From a virus: 48,426 nucleotides of DNA. The notes under the pieces were generated by a model. It saw nothing but the letters and a program-made list of their open reading frames with translations, was not told the DNA's origin and ran no database searches. How positions within the stretch are numbered: position 1 is the first letter of the stretch; every line of letters begins with the position of its first letter. Below, one piece after another: positions 30,803-38,650 of this stretch. The position numbers and the translations under genes are program-made. The stretch covers positions 1 to 48,426 of IMG/VR virus record IMGVR_UViG_3300047323_000302; one strand, written 5' to 3'.

Positions 30803-30820
30803 AGTATTTACGTACTTACT
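30803..30820. repeat. Family A site, copy 9
   Basis: AGTATTTA-CG-TACTTACT: left arm 8/8, right arm 6/8. Upstream of the leftward fibre operon. Nearly identical to copy 13 at 38633. Confidence 0.65.
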
Positions 30821-30918
30821 TACAGTAAATCGGTCTGAAACCCGCGTCCTTGCGTGTCAAATGCCGTTCGTCCGATTCTCCTGTATCAGCTGGCAGCCGG
30901 TGCGGTGGTTACGAAATT

Positions 30919-30934
30919 ACGACACTCTGTCGCA
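30919..30934. repeat. Family B site
   Basis: ACGACACTCTGTCGCA, right arm near-perfect, in the non-coding region upstream of the fibre operon about 100 bp from an A site. Confidence 0.55.
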
Positions 30935-31164
30935 CTTATCTGTGCATTTTGAAAAACTGTATTGGTGGCCGATAGAGATGAATGCGCGCGGACCGCACAT
31001 GGGTGGAGGGGCGGACCGGGCCGGGGTGAGCAGGTGGGTGGCCGGTCGGTTGGTGCCTGCTGCCTGCTGCGCCCCGTCATTGAGCCCTCGTCCGCTGTCC
31101 ACGGACGAAGGAAAAGCAGCGATCAACTTATCCTTAGTCCTCTGTGGACTGCGGATAGCATGCG

Positions 31165-31662
31165 CTAAGCCAGTAAATCCGCCACTTCCAGCCGTTCCAC
31201 TGCTACCAGTTCGGTGTTGGCTTGCGGGTTATGCTCAATTGTCCGCATCTGTGAGAGCGTTTCCTCGCCTTGCTTGATGAACTGGCCCAGCTCAGAGAGC
31301 GTCATGTCCGCTAGTGGCTTGTCCATGTCCAGCGGCGCGGCTACCTCCTGTTTATGGTGGCCACATGCCTCTAGCACGTACCGCGCAGCCTGATAGGCGA
31401 CGGCTGGCGGCACCTTCGCACCGGGCGTTAGCAGCGCCTCAATAGTGGCGTAGGCCATCCCGGCAAGCTCTACATTGAACAGCCGCGACCGCTCTACGGC
31501 CACCATTTCACCGATTCGGGGATCTTGTCTTAATCGGTAAATTTCCGTATCAGTGGCGAACCCTGCCTCCTGAGAGGCGAACTTTTCCGAACCAGTCCGG
31601 GCCAGTATCTTTGCGTAGCGGTTGCGACGATATGACGCCGCCTCTTCTTGTGTCCGTGCCAT
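31165..31662 (-). CDS. Putative terminase small subunit
   Basis: About 165 residues from ATG 31662 (MARTQEEAASYRRNRYAKILARTG). An N-terminal helical part (FASQEAGFATDTEIYRLRQDPRIGEMVAVERSRLF) looks like a DNA-binding domain. The later KVPPAVAYQAARYVLEACGHHKQE fits the 'R..AA..iL...G' pattern near the end of many small terminase subunits. An upstream TTG at 31776 is unlikely because it lies inside the family B operator. The gene is leftward, upstream of the fibre-terL-portal operon. The Shine-Dalgarno is weak. Other regulatory roles are possible. Confidence 0.5.
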   Translation of the reverse strand: MARTQEEAASYRRNRYAKILARTGSEKFASQEAGFATDTEIYRLRQDPRIGEMVAVERSRLFNVELAGMAYATIEALLTPGAKVPPAVAYQAARYVLEACGHHKQEVAAPLDMDKPLADMTLSELGQFIKQGEETLSQMRTIEHNPQANTELVAVERLEVADLLA

Positions 31663-31768
31663 CTGCTGCGCCCACTTAGTTATGCCCTGGTAAAGCGCAG
31701 CATAGAGCACGCGGCAACTAACGGCTGTCCGCCGTCCGCAACTAAGCGGACGAAAGGCCTTTACACAG

Positions 31769-31815
31769 TGCGACACCTTGTCGTAGTGTAGTGGCTCAGT
31801 ATTTACTGAAATACT
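31769..31815 (+). promoter_or_regulatory. Early promoter with B site at -35 and A site at -10
   Basis: The B site TGCGACACCTTGTCGTA (31769-31785) contains -35 TTGTCG (31778-31783). After 16 bp, -10 TATTTA (31800-31805) lies in A site copy 10 (AGTATTTA-CT-GAAATACT, 31798-31815). The gene at 31848 starts 33 bp downstream. The arrangement repeats at 32846-32893. Confidence 0.6.
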
Positions 31816-31847
31816 GATTAAGCCCTGACACTACCGGAGCTACAGCC

Positions 31848-32192
31848 ATGAACATGACCAACGAACAGATCCGCGCCCAATACCCTGAAACAGCCGAACG
31901 TATCATTGGCGAGCGCGCTGTAATCCGTCGCCTTGTGACTGAGGCACTGAAGCGCGGCCTAACCGTATCTATCAACGACGGCGAAGAATGGGCGCTCAAG
32001 CACTCGGTAAAGCTGACCGAAGTTATGTCCGCCATCATGAGCACGGACGAGGACTATCTGCGCCTGTGCAACGCCGACAAGAGCATTGCCGCCACGTTCC
32101 ACCTGATATACGGCAACAGCCCCGAGGAAGTTATTGCGGACTGCTCGACTAACGCACTAGCCAATGAGTTGTGCGCCATCGCTGACCGTTGA
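31848..32192 (+). CDS. Early protein of unknown function
   Basis: 114 residues, helical, mildly acidic (MNMTNEQIRAQYPETAERIIGERAVIRRLVTEALKRGLTV). GGAGC lies 7 nt before ATG. It follows the A/B-controlled promoter, so it is probably an early or lysogeny-related gene. No motif recognised. Confidence 0.65.
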   Translation: MNMTNEQIRAQYPETAERIIGERAVIRRLVTEALKRGLTVSINDGEEWALKHSVKLTEVMSAIMSTDEDYLRLCNADKSIAATFHLIYGNSPEEVIADCSTNALANELCAIADR

Positions 32193-32260
32193 TGAATGAA
32201 CCTTGCCCACTCTGACAGTGGGCAAGCTTGATTCATCCGCACACTACGGAGCACAACACC

Positions 32261-32569
32261 ATGGCTTACCCGAACAACTTTTGCGTAACGACTGCCTACA
32301 AAGGCCCGACGAATTCGCGCGGCTCGCGCATTGAGGCTAAATGCCAAGGCGGACGCCATACCCGCGCCTATGACGCCGAATTGAGCGCCGTCGAGAACCA
32401 CGAACAAACCGCGCGCGAGCTGGCCAGCTACATGGGCCACCCGAGCGAGCCAATCGGCGCGCAGTTGCCGGACTACGACAACTACGCGTGGATCTTCCCA
32501 AAGACCAACGCCGAACACCCGGCGGACTGCCTTTGCTCGCGCTGCACTGGCGCCATAGGGGGCAACTAA
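32261..32569 (+). CDS. Unknown protein with C-terminal CxxC
   Basis: 102 residues (MAYPNNFCVTTAYKGPTNSRG ... ADCLCSRCTGAIGGN). The C-terminus has LCSRC, perhaps half of a zinc site with the earlier cysteines. The middle (YDAELSAVENHEQTARELASYMG) is helical. GGAG lies 9 nt before the ATG. The stop overlaps the next ATG (TAATG). Confidence 0.6.
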   Translation: MAYPNNFCVTTAYKGPTNSRGSRIEAKCQGGRHTRAYDAELSAVENHEQTARELASYMGHPSEPIGAQLPDYDNYAWIFPKTNAEHPADCLCSRCTGAIGGN

Positions 32570-32772
32570 TGTCCGTCGTAATGGCCTTTTTCTACACGTC
32601 CGACGTAGCACAAATGGCGATCCCTCTGGACAATGCCGAGCCACTGCAAAAGGTTATGCGCACCGTCCATGCCGTGGCCCGCTTGAGCCGCGCAGACAGC
32701 TATCAACTGCTGCGCCTGAACTACCACAAACCGCCCACGCCGATAACGCACCGATACCACCTGCAACACTGA
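32569..32772 (+). CDS. Small unknown protein
   Basis: 67 residues (MSVVMAFFYTSDVAQMAIPLDN...HRYHLQH). GGGGG lies 5-8 nt before its ATG, which overlaps the previous stop. Basic C-terminus. Last gene of a three-gene unit ended by the terminator at 32777. Confidence 0.55.
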   Translation: MSVVMAFFYTSDVAQMAIPLDNAEPLQKVMRTVHAVARLSRADSYQLLRLNYHKPPTPITHRYHLQH

Positions 32773-32776
32773 ACAG

Positions 32777-32800
32777 AGCCCCGCCAGCCGGGGCTTTTTT
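32777..32800 (+). terminator. Intrinsic terminator
   Basis: AGCCCCG (32777-32783) pairs with CGGGGCT (32789-32795), loop CCAGC, followed by TTTTTT. It separates the small-gene unit from the CobS-like unit. Confidence 0.85.
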
Positions 32801-32845
32801 GTGCCTGTCCGTTGGTCGGTCCGCCGTCCGCCGGACTTGATAGAG

Positions 32846-32893
32846 TGCGACACCTTGTCGTATTCTGAAAGCCTACGTATTTACGTAGATACT
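32846..32893 (+). promoter_or_regulatory. Early promoter of the ATPase operon with B site at -35 and A site at -10
   Basis: B site TGCGACACCTTGTCGTA (32846-32862) holds -35 TTGTCG (32855-32860). After 17 bp, -10 TATTTA (32878-32883) lies in A site copy 11 (CGTATTTA-CG-TAGATACT, 32876-32893). ATG 32915 follows with GGGAG. The B sites here and at 31769 are identical over 17 bp. Confidence 0.65.
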
Positions 32894-32914
32894 CAACTTG
32901 TGGGAGCTGAGGAA

Positions 32915-34063
32915 ATGAGCACAGAGCAACTGATTCAACTGGCGGACGAACTCGGACCGCGCCCTATCACCGTCAACACCGGCAACCGTAACAAGGTGCG
33001 CAAGTGGCTGCGCTTGGGCGGAGTCGCGTCCTCCGTGGTCGAGAAGCTGACCACCTCGGAGCTGGGGTTTGCGTACAACGACACCGAGTTTTTCAAGGAT
33101 CTACAGCAGCAAGCACCAGCGGCGCCACGCGCACCGCGCGCAGCCTCGCCGTCCGTTGATTCGGACGCGCTGGCCAAGTCGATTGCGGCAGCCGTGGCCG
33201 GAGCAATGGCCAGCATGCCGCAACCGTCCGCCGATCTGGACGAAGAACGCATTATCGAATTGATCCAGACCTACAGCGCGCAGCCTGCCGTGATTACCTT
33301 CGAAGTGCGCGACGGCGAAGGCGTGCGCGAGCGCATCACCGGCTTGCAGCACAAGCAAACGCCCGACGTGCTGGGCTGGCTGATTGCAGGCGTTAACGTG
33401 TGGCTGGCTGGCCCTGCGGGCTCAGGTAAAACCACCATGGCCGAGCAATGCGCCAAGGCGCTTTCCCTGGAGTTCTATTCGACCGGCGCGGTACAGAACG
33501 AGTACAAATTGACGGGCTTTATCGACGCCGAAGGCCGGACCGTGCGGACAGCTTTTCGCGAGGCTTTCGAGCATGGCGGACTGTTCTTGTGGGATGAAAT
33601 CGACGCCTCAGCGGCAAACGCGCTGGTGGCCTTCAACCAAGCTTTGGCTAATGAGTCGTTCCCCTTTCCTGACGGTATCGTCAAGAAACACCCGGACTTC
33701 ATCGCCGTTGCAGCGGCCAACACTTTCGGCAATGGCGCGACAGTGGAATACGTAGGCCGCAACCGCATCGACGGCGCCACGCTGGACCGTTTCGCACAAA
33801 TCGAGATCGAGTATGACGAGACGCTAGAGCGCGAGCTGGCAAACCAGATCCACCCCGAATTTGGCCGCTCTTGGGCCATTGACGTACAGAGCTATCGTCG
33901 CGCTGCTAAAGCGCTGGGCCTGCGCCACCTGATAACCCCGCGCGCCTCGATCAATGGCGCTAAAGCACTGCGCATTGGCCTGCCACGCACCGACGTTGTA
34001 AACAACCTGATTCGCCGGGGCTTGGATAAGGCCAGCTGGGAAAAGCTGGAGGCGCACGCATGA
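32915..34063 (+). CDS. CobS/MoxR-type AAA+ ATPase
   Basis: About 382 residues. The N-terminal about 60 residues (TEQLIQLADELGPRPITVNTGNRNKVRKWLRLGG) are small and helical. A Pro/Ala linker precedes an AAA+ core with Walker A (GPAGSGKTT, near residue 167), Walker B (GGLFLWDEIDA) and sensor 1 (AVAAANTFGNG). This is the CobS/MoxR subgroup, which remodels protein partners, usually with a VWA-type protein. ATG 32915 has GGGAG about 8 nt upstream. The next gene overlaps by 4 nt and is the likely partner. Role in phage unknown. Confidence 0.8.
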   Translation: MSTEQLIQLADELGPRPITVNTGNRNKVRKWLRLGGVASSVVEKLTTSELGFAYNDTEFFKDLQQQAPAAPRAPRAASPSVDSDALAKSIAAAVAGAMASMPQPSADLDEERIIELIQTYSAQPAVITFEVRDGEGVRERITGLQHKQTPDVLGWLIAGVNVWLAGPAGSGKTTMAEQCAKALSLEFYSTGAVQNEYKLTGFIDAEGRTVRTAFREAFEHGGLFLWDEIDASAANALVAFNQALANESFPFPDGIVKKHPDFIAVAAANTFGNGATVEYVGRNRIDGATLDRFAQIEIEYDETLERELANQIHPEFGRSWAIDVQSYRRAAKALGLRHLITPRASINGAKALRIGLPRTDVVNNLIRRGLDKASWEKLEAHA

Positions 34064-34890
34064 AATGGTCAGCCTTTCGCGCCTTTGATTGGGCGCAATT
34101 CTGCGAACTGGTGGAAAGCCGCCCGAACGTTTACGGCTGGACCTATGGCGGCGCAGAGAACCGCCATGACGGCTGGAGCGGCACCGAAACGCACGCGGAG
34201 AACGTCCGCCTGCTGCGTCAGGGCTGGCCGGACGGGACCGCGCGCATTCTACAAGGTGTCGCAACGCTCAGCGCCACCCAGGACGACTGGAGCCCACAGT
34301 GGGCCATGGACGTGTGCGGCGCCTTTCCCGACGTCGGCGCCTATCTGGCGGGTGAAGTGGAACACATGCACAGCCCTGACCTTGACCAGCCAGCGGCACC
34401 CCCGCTGCGCCTGTACGTCAATGGCAGCTACTCGCACAAGATCACCACAAGGCAGATTGAGAACTTCGGCATTGCCCTGTTAACCATGATCGACGCGCTG
34501 GAGCGTGAAGGTCGGCAAATTGAACTGGTCTGGCACATGACCGCCGGAGCCGTGAAACCCAAGCGCAAAGGCTCTAAAACGCTGGTGTGGCAGAACATCC
34601 CGCCCTTCACGGCGCAGACCACGCTCAAGCAGGCCGGAGAGCACATGGATCTGGACCGCATGGCCTACGCCCTCGCCCATCCGTCGATGCTGCGCCGTAG
34701 CGCCTTCGCCATCATGGAGCAATTCCCCGAATATGCCCCGCTGGGCGATTACTTCGGCGCCCCGACCGATTACCCGAGCGAGGCAAAAACCGAGGATTGC
34801 GTCTATCTGCCGCGACTTTCGGTAGACATGTACGACCTGAGCACCCCGGCAACCGCACTGGCTGCTGTTCAGGCGTTCTTTCGGATATGA
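34060..34890 (+). CDS. Partner of the CobS-like ATPase (VWA-like, putative)
   Basis: 276 residues. Starts inside the ATPase stop (ATGA) with GGAGG 7 nt upstream. Motifs include FEHLF-like N-terminal WSAFRAFDWAQFCELVESRPN and a core resembling a VWA-type Rossmann layout (LRLYVNGSYSHKITTRQIENFGIALLTMIDALEREGRQIELVWHM). A complete MIDAS (DxSxS) is not visible; NGSYS may be a degenerate form. Pairs of CobS-like ATPase and such a protein recur in phages. Tight coupling supports a two-protein complex. Confidence 0.6.
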   Translation: MKWSAFRAFDWAQFCELVESRPNVYGWTYGGAENRHDGWSGTETHAENVRLLRQGWPDGTARILQGVATLSATQDDWSPQWAMDVCGAFPDVGAYLAGEVEHMHSPDLDQPAAPPLRLYVNGSYSHKITTRQIENFGIALLTMIDALEREGRQIELVWHMTAGAVKPKRKGSKTLVWQNIPPFTAQTTLKQAGEHMDLDRMAYALAHPSMLRRSAFAIMEQFPEYAPLGDYFGAPTDYPSEAKTEDCVYLPRLSVDMYDLSTPATALAAVQAFFRI

Positions 34891-35030
34891 GGCGCGGCAT
34901 AGGTAGCGGGTCGCGCTTAGCGCGGCTCCTGCGCAATCGTAGAAGGTTTAGCGCGTACCACTTCTGGCTGGCCAGTCCTTGGCTAGCCATCCTCTGGATT
35001 CTCTTCTGCTTCACTCTGGCGCCCCGTTAA
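34887..35030 (+). CDS. 47-residue basic membrane protein
   Basis: ATG 34887 overlaps the stop of the preceding gene (ATGA). The protein begins with a highly basic segment (MRRGIGSGSRLARLLRNRRRF) and ends with one transmembrane helix (FWLASPWLAILWILFCFTL). The stop lies in the terminator stem. A real coupled small gene is likely; function unknown. Confidence 0.55.
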   Translation: MRRGIGSGSRLARLLRNRRRFSAYHFWLASPWLAILWILFCFTLAPR

Positions 35031-35040
35031 AACGGGGCTT
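35021..35040. terminator. Terminator between converging ATPase and resolvase operons
   Basis: GCCCCGTT (35021-35028) pairs with AACGGGGC (35031-35038). It overlaps both the stop of the 47-residue gene and the end of the leftward resolvase gene, and can act in both directions, though T-tracts are short. Confidence 0.65.
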
Positions 35041-35536
35041 CGCCGTACTTCGCTCGCCAGCACCGAACCCACAGCGTCACCCCTTCCGCCTCGCCGGGCT
35101 TGGCGTAGCGCTTGCTGATCGTCAAGTCCACCACCTGTCCGTCATCGATCCAGGCCACGCCGTTCAACGCATCGAGCACCAGCTTTGCCAGGTTGTCCGC
35201 GTCCGGCTTGCCGGTCGGACGCTTGCGCCCCCGTGCGGCCGCGTTTTGCAGGTACGCGGGCCAGCTTTTCGGGATGCGCTTTCGGGTGATGATGCGCACC
35301 TGCAACGGCCCAGCCAGCAGCGTGACGCCCACTTGCGTGACCCAACACAGACGGGCGAACGCCTCCCCGATTTCCGTCCGCTCCGGTGTGTACATCTGCA
35401 CCGTCTTGCCGCGAATCCGACCCCTTGGACGCCCCTTCGGGATGGCCTCACCAATCACGTCACACTGCCACCATGAGCCGTCCGCTATGCCTGAAAGGCG
35501 CGTGCTAGAGCGGTCTAAACCCAATAAATCGAGCAT
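35027..35536 (-). CDS. rusA: RusA-like Holliday junction resolvase
   Basis: 169 residues. The C-terminal core KPDADNLAKLVLDALNGVAW-IDDGQV carries the RusA signature with its three metal-binding aspartates (D of PDADN twice, and DDGQV) followed by a conserved lysine (TISKRY). It resolves branched recombination or replication intermediates before packaging. Downstream of the primase gene but separated by a 414-bp repeat region. GGGG lies about 7 nt before ATG 35536. Confidence 0.85.
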   Translation of the reverse strand: MLDLLGLDRSSTRLSGIADGSWWQCDVIGEAIPKGRPRGRIRGKTVQMYTPERTEIGEAFARLCWVTQVGVTLLAGPLQVRIITRKRIPKSWPAYLQNAAARGRKRPTGKPDADNLAKLVLDALNGVAWIDDGQVVDLTISKRYAKPGEAEGVTLWVRCWRAKYGEAPF

Positions 35537-35693
35537 TTTTGTCCCCGTTTATTTTCTCTGTCCCTCTTTTTTCCGACCCTACAACCACCAATAAAATCAG
35601 GCACTTACAGCGCAAAATGTACCCTTAAATGGCTGTCCCTGTTCTCTTGTATCCACTGACAACGTACGTAGTGTGTGTGGGTGTGTGTATGTG

Positions 35694-35725
35694 TGCGACA
35701 CAATGTATGTGCGACACTTTGTATA
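35694..35725. repeat. Two family B sites in tandem
   Basis: TGCGACACAATGTATG (35694-35709) and TGCGACACTTTGTATA (35710-35725) are direct repeats; left arms are perfect, right arms degenerate. Confidence 0.55.
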
Positions 35726-35796
35726 TGTGTATATTGCTCTTAGGTGTACTAATGTATATTTAAGTAGGACAACTAGGACAAATATATAGAGTAATA

Positions 35797-35814
35797 AGTA
35801 TTTCAGTAGCTACT
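35797..35814. repeat. Family A site, copy 12
   Basis: AGTATTTC-AG-TAGCTACT (7/8 and 6/8) in the middle of the AT-rich region upstream of the resolvase gene. Confidence 0.6.
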
Positions 35815-35904
35815 ACAACGACTTACAAAATTTTCAGTGCGACAAACAACTAGGACAACAAGACGGACAAAACACGGACAACGCCTGGTAAAACACGGAC
35901 AAAG

Positions 35905-35942
35905 TGCGACAACTTGTATCCAGTACACGACAACTTGTCGCA
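35905..35942. repeat. Two family B sites adjacent to the primase stop
   Basis: TGCGACAACTTGTATC (35905-35920) and CACGACAACTTGTCGCA (35926-35942), the latter the best B match in the window. They are 21 bp apart, two helical turns, suggesting cooperative binding. Confidence 0.65.
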
Positions 35943-35950
35943 CTAGTCCG

Positions 35951-38347
35951 CTAGTCAAACTCTGTTTTCTTGCGCTGTTTAAGTGCTGTTTTGATCGTCC
36001 GCCACGCCGTAGGCAGCAAACTACTGTCGGTTTTTGCCAGCATGTCCCGGTTTTTCACCCAAATATTCAACCGATCTTCACCGTCACGCTGGCGAAATGA
36101 CCGGATAAACCCGTGCCGGTTCATAAACGAGGACACGGCACGACCCTTTAAACTGTCACCAAGGGCATAGCCTTTAGCTAACGCGCGCATAACAAAGTGC
36201 CCCCATATAACAAAGTCATTGTTTATGGTGAGTTCGCTGTCGTCCGCCATCAGCTCGACCAAGGCCTGATCCGCCTCGGATTGGCTGGACTCGACCATGA
36301 TTTGCTTGGCGATCGTATCGGGCGCGCGGCGGTCCGGGTTGTAGAAGCGCGACCACGGACGGGTATCAAACCACTGGCGCAGCTCACCGGCGCCGCGTTC
36401 TGTGCAGAGCGTGCGCCACACCGTTGGATAGAAGGCAAAGCCGTGCTCAGCCTGAAAGGCGGCTTCCCATTCCTCGACTTCCTGTTTGGAATTGAAGCGC
36501 GTGCTCAGCACCAGAAAGCGCGAATCACTGGCCGTAATCGGTATGGCGTCGGCGTAGTTGGTGGTCAGGTACAGGTTCGCGTAGTTGTCGATCACCCGGC
36601 TGTCTTGGCGCATCGCGCGAATGGCAATGTGCGCATTGGTGATCTTGGGTTTCAGCCGGTTGATGACATCGAGCGCGTCCTGTCCGTGCTGCTTGATTTC
36701 CTCGATGCAGACCACGCGGCGGTTTTCCATCCATGACGAATACTTCTCGTTGATTTCATCGTTCGTCACCAAGCCCCAATTGGACGGACCGACCAGCCAG
36801 CGCAGCAGCTCGGCAATGATCGTCTTGCCGTCTGACTCGGCGCCGCGCAGCAGTAGCGCATACATCAAGCGCTGGCCGGGGTAGCGGACAACGTGCGCGA
36901 TCCAGTCCAGCAGTTTGGCTTGGTCGTCCGGGTCCGGCAGGATGTTGTCCAGGTACACACCGAACAATTTAACGGCGGTGCTGTGCTCGCCCGACTCGAC
37001 GGCCTTGGCGCCGTCATCGCGGTAGCCGTTGACGTAGTGCAGTCCGCCGTCCGTGTACAGCAGATCGGCGCCGGGGCGATAGCCCACATAGTCCACCATC
37101 GGCACCGGTCGCTGTTGCAGCGCTATCTCGCTGGCCGACAAGTTGGCCACGCCGCGCTTGCTCTTGCCGGATACCCGCACCGCGTCAACCGCGTGGATGG
37201 CGTCGAAATTGCCCGCGCCTACGTGAAATCCAGAAGATTCGCAGTAGAACTGCCCTGCGCTTTTCACGTACAGCCACGGTTTTAGCCAGTCATAGCGCCC
37301 TAGTCCGGGGTTTTCCGGCTCGTCCTCGACCGGCTCAAACTCACCCTCTACTTGCGCCTTGAGTTCGGCGGCGACGTCCACCAGCTGCGCCGCGTAGGTT
37401 TCCATTTCCTCACCGTCGTAGCCCAGGTGCAGGCGCACCAGATCCCAGACGTTGTGCTGTCCGCGTGCCGGGTCGCTGTCGTGCTCGCTGTGCAGGTAGG
37501 CTTGAAAGCCGTCATCAGTGCTGTAGATGCGCGCACCGCCTGCCGTGGTGCCTTCGCTGTAGTGGTAGCGTCCGCCGTCTTCCTCGACGTAGATACCGGG
37601 GATCAGCTCGTCCAGTGCGCGCGGCACGTCGTACACGCGGCAGAAGGCGCCGAGAATGCCGCGCTTGGTCCGGGGGTCTTCGCGCTCGTTACCGGCGACG
37701 TGGATTTCTTCGTCCTCACGGCGCGGCCATTCGTTGGCGTCCGTGTAGTCGTTGAAGTGCGTCAGCGTGGCGTTGACGGCAATTGCGTAGCCGTCGTTTT
37801 CCCACGCCAGCACGTCACCGTCCGCCGACGCGGACGGCCAGAACATCACGCGGGTGTAATCAAAGCTGCACCGGTCCACCCACTCCATCATTGAATCAAG
37901 GATGTAGGCGAACAGCCGCGCCAGTGCTTCGTGCTCGATGGCGTTGGCATCGCGTGACAGGGGAATGACGATACGTAGGCGGGGCTTGGCGAAACAGTGC
38001 TTGTGGGTGGAGTGGCAGACGTAGGTGTAATCCTTGAGCCGGGTGCTGATTTCCTTGCGCGCCTGATCGGCGTTGACCGGGATTTCGTCCAGATCCAGCG
38101 TCAGCATGCAGCGGCCTATCTGGTTGGCCTTGCGCCGCAGAAAGCCTTTGAAGTTACCGGCGAGAAAGCCGCCGCTGTCCTTGATGGCCAGCTGCGCGTC
38201 CTTTGAGAGTGCCAGGTATTCGGAATAGGTTTCCCCAGTCCGCTTGAAGGTCTGCAAGCGCTTGGCCATGCTCGCCCAGCTGACTTTCTTGTGGGTAATG
38301 GCATAGGACTCGCGGCTTTCGCAGAGCGCGATGTGATAGAGCTTCAT
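35951..38347 (-). CDS. Primase-helicase (archaeo-eukaryotic primase plus superfamily 3-like helicase)
   Basis: 798 residues. The N-terminal third resembles an archaeo-eukaryotic primase: TLDLDEI (acidic pair), CFAKPRLRIVIPLSRD and TRVMFWPSAS. The C-terminal half is a VapE/DUF5906-like helicase with Walker A (GAESDGKT, near residue 500), Walker B (VVCIEEI) and LYLTTNYADAIPI. A winged-helix-like end follows (GRAVSSFMNRHGFIRSF). It primes and unwinds at the phage origin, working with the polymerase, SSB and nuclease encoded in the other arm. It is 3 nt downstream of the excisionase-like gene. Confidence 0.85.
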   Translation of the reverse strand: MKLYHIALCESRESYAITHKKVSWASMAKRLQTFKRTGETYSEYLALSKDAQLAIKDSGGFLAGNFKGFLRRKANQIGRCMLTLDLDEIPVNADQARKEISTRLKDYTYVCHSTHKHCFAKPRLRIVIPLSRDANAIEHEALARLFAYILDSMMEWVDRCSFDYTRVMFWPSASADGDVLAWENDGYAIAVNATLTHFNDYTDANEWPRREDEEIHVAGNEREDPRTKRGILGAFCRVYDVPRALDELIPGIYVEEDGGRYHYSEGTTAGGARIYSTDDGFQAYLHSEHDSDPARGQHNVWDLVRLHLGYDGEEMETYAAQLVDVAAELKAQVEGEFEPVEDEPENPGLGRYDWLKPWLYVKSAGQFYCESSGFHVGAGNFDAIHAVDAVRVSGKSKRGVANLSASEIALQQRPVPMVDYVGYRPGADLLYTDGGLHYVNGYRDDGAKAVESGEHSTAVKLFGVYLDNILPDPDDQAKLLDWIAHVVRYPGQRLMYALLLRGAESDGKTIIAELLRWLVGPSNWGLVTNDEINEKYSSWMENRRVVCIEEIKQHGQDALDVINRLKPKITNAHIAIRAMRQDSRVIDNYANLYLTTNYADAIPITASDSRFLVLSTRFNSKQEVEEWEAAFQAEHGFAFYPTVWRTLCTERGAGELRQWFDTRPWSRFYNPDRRAPDTIAKQIMVESSQSEADQALVELMADDSELTINNDFVIWGHFVMRALAKGYALGDSLKGRAVSSFMNRHGFIRSFRQRDGEDRLNIWVKNRDMLAKTDSSLLPTAWRTIKTALKQRKKTEFD

Positions 38348-38350
38348 GGT

Positions 38351-38554
38351 TCACCCCAACAAGGCAGATTTGTCGGAAGTCGTCGGCTCGGTGGGGGCTT
38401 GCTTGAAGGTGTCCAGCACAGGCTCCAGTTCGTAGCGGTACGAACGGCCAATGCGGTAGAAGGGGATTTTCTTGGCGGCAGTCAGGCGGCGGATGGTTTC
38501 CATGGACAGGCCGATGGCACTGGCCAGCTCCGCGCGGGTGAGAAATTGAGACAT
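38351..38554 (-). CDS. Excisionase/MerR-type HTH protein
   Basis: 67 residues. LTRAELASAIGLSMETIRRLTAAKKIPFYRIGRSYRYEL is the winged helix typical of excisionase-family (HTH_17) proteins, with the 'IPFYRIGRSYRY' wing. GGAG lies 8 nt before the ATG. It precedes the primase by 3 nt, so it may act as excisionase for the integrase 4 kb away, or as a regulator of the replication operon. It lies just downstream of an A site. Confidence 0.75.
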   Translation of the reverse strand: MSQFLTRAELASAIGLSMETIRRLTAAKKIPFYRIGRSYRYELEPVLDTFKQAPTEPTTSDKSALLG

Positions 38555-38593
38555 GTCAGGGGCTCCGGCTTTCTTGTGTGGAGTCCTGAGTAT

Positions 38594-38650
38594 CGGTCTA
38601 GGACGCGGACCGCCCTAGACCGTTTGATTATAAGTATTTACTTACTTACT
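38594..38650. promoter_or_regulatory. Hairpin and family A site 13 upstream of the HTH-primase operon
   Basis: CGGTCTAGG (38594-38602) pairs with CCTAGACCG (38614-38622). The A site AGTATTTA-CT-TACTTACT (38633-38650; 8/8 and 6/8) follows. They occupy the gap between the small-gene operon and the HTH gene, a likely internal control point in the leftward early arm. Confidence 0.65.

Larger units (their letters stand above)
30759..31164. other. 406-bp non-coding region: control sites, candidate packaging region
   Basis: It holds family A copy 9 (30803-30820, AGTATTTA-CG-TACTTACT) 45 bp upstream of the fibre operon and a family B site (30919-30934, ACGACACTCTGTCGCA). A hairpin, TCGTCCG/CGGACGA, lies around 31089-31110. 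A rightward 138-codon frame here looks spurious. Lying beside the putative small terminase gene, it is a possible pac region, but nothing proves this. Confidence 0.5.
35537..35950. other. AT-rich non-coding repeat region, candidate lytic replication origin
   Basis: 414 bp without a gene and far more AT-rich than the rest. It holds a TG-rich tract (35660-35730), family B sites at 35694, 35710, 35838 (half), 35905 and 35926, family A copy 12 (35797-35814), and many GGACAA repeats, including AAAACACGGACAA twice (35869-35881 and 35890-35902, 21 bp apart). It lies between primase-helicase and resolvase genes. AT-richness plus direct repeats next to a primase is typical of an origin; it also must contain the rusA promoter. 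Confidence 0.6.

Noticed and set aside
30861-31277. Rightward 138-codon open frame
   Set aside because: Pro/Arg/Cys-rich translation without a domain, no Shine-Dalgarno, overlaps the end of the leftward TerS-like gene and crosses a B site.
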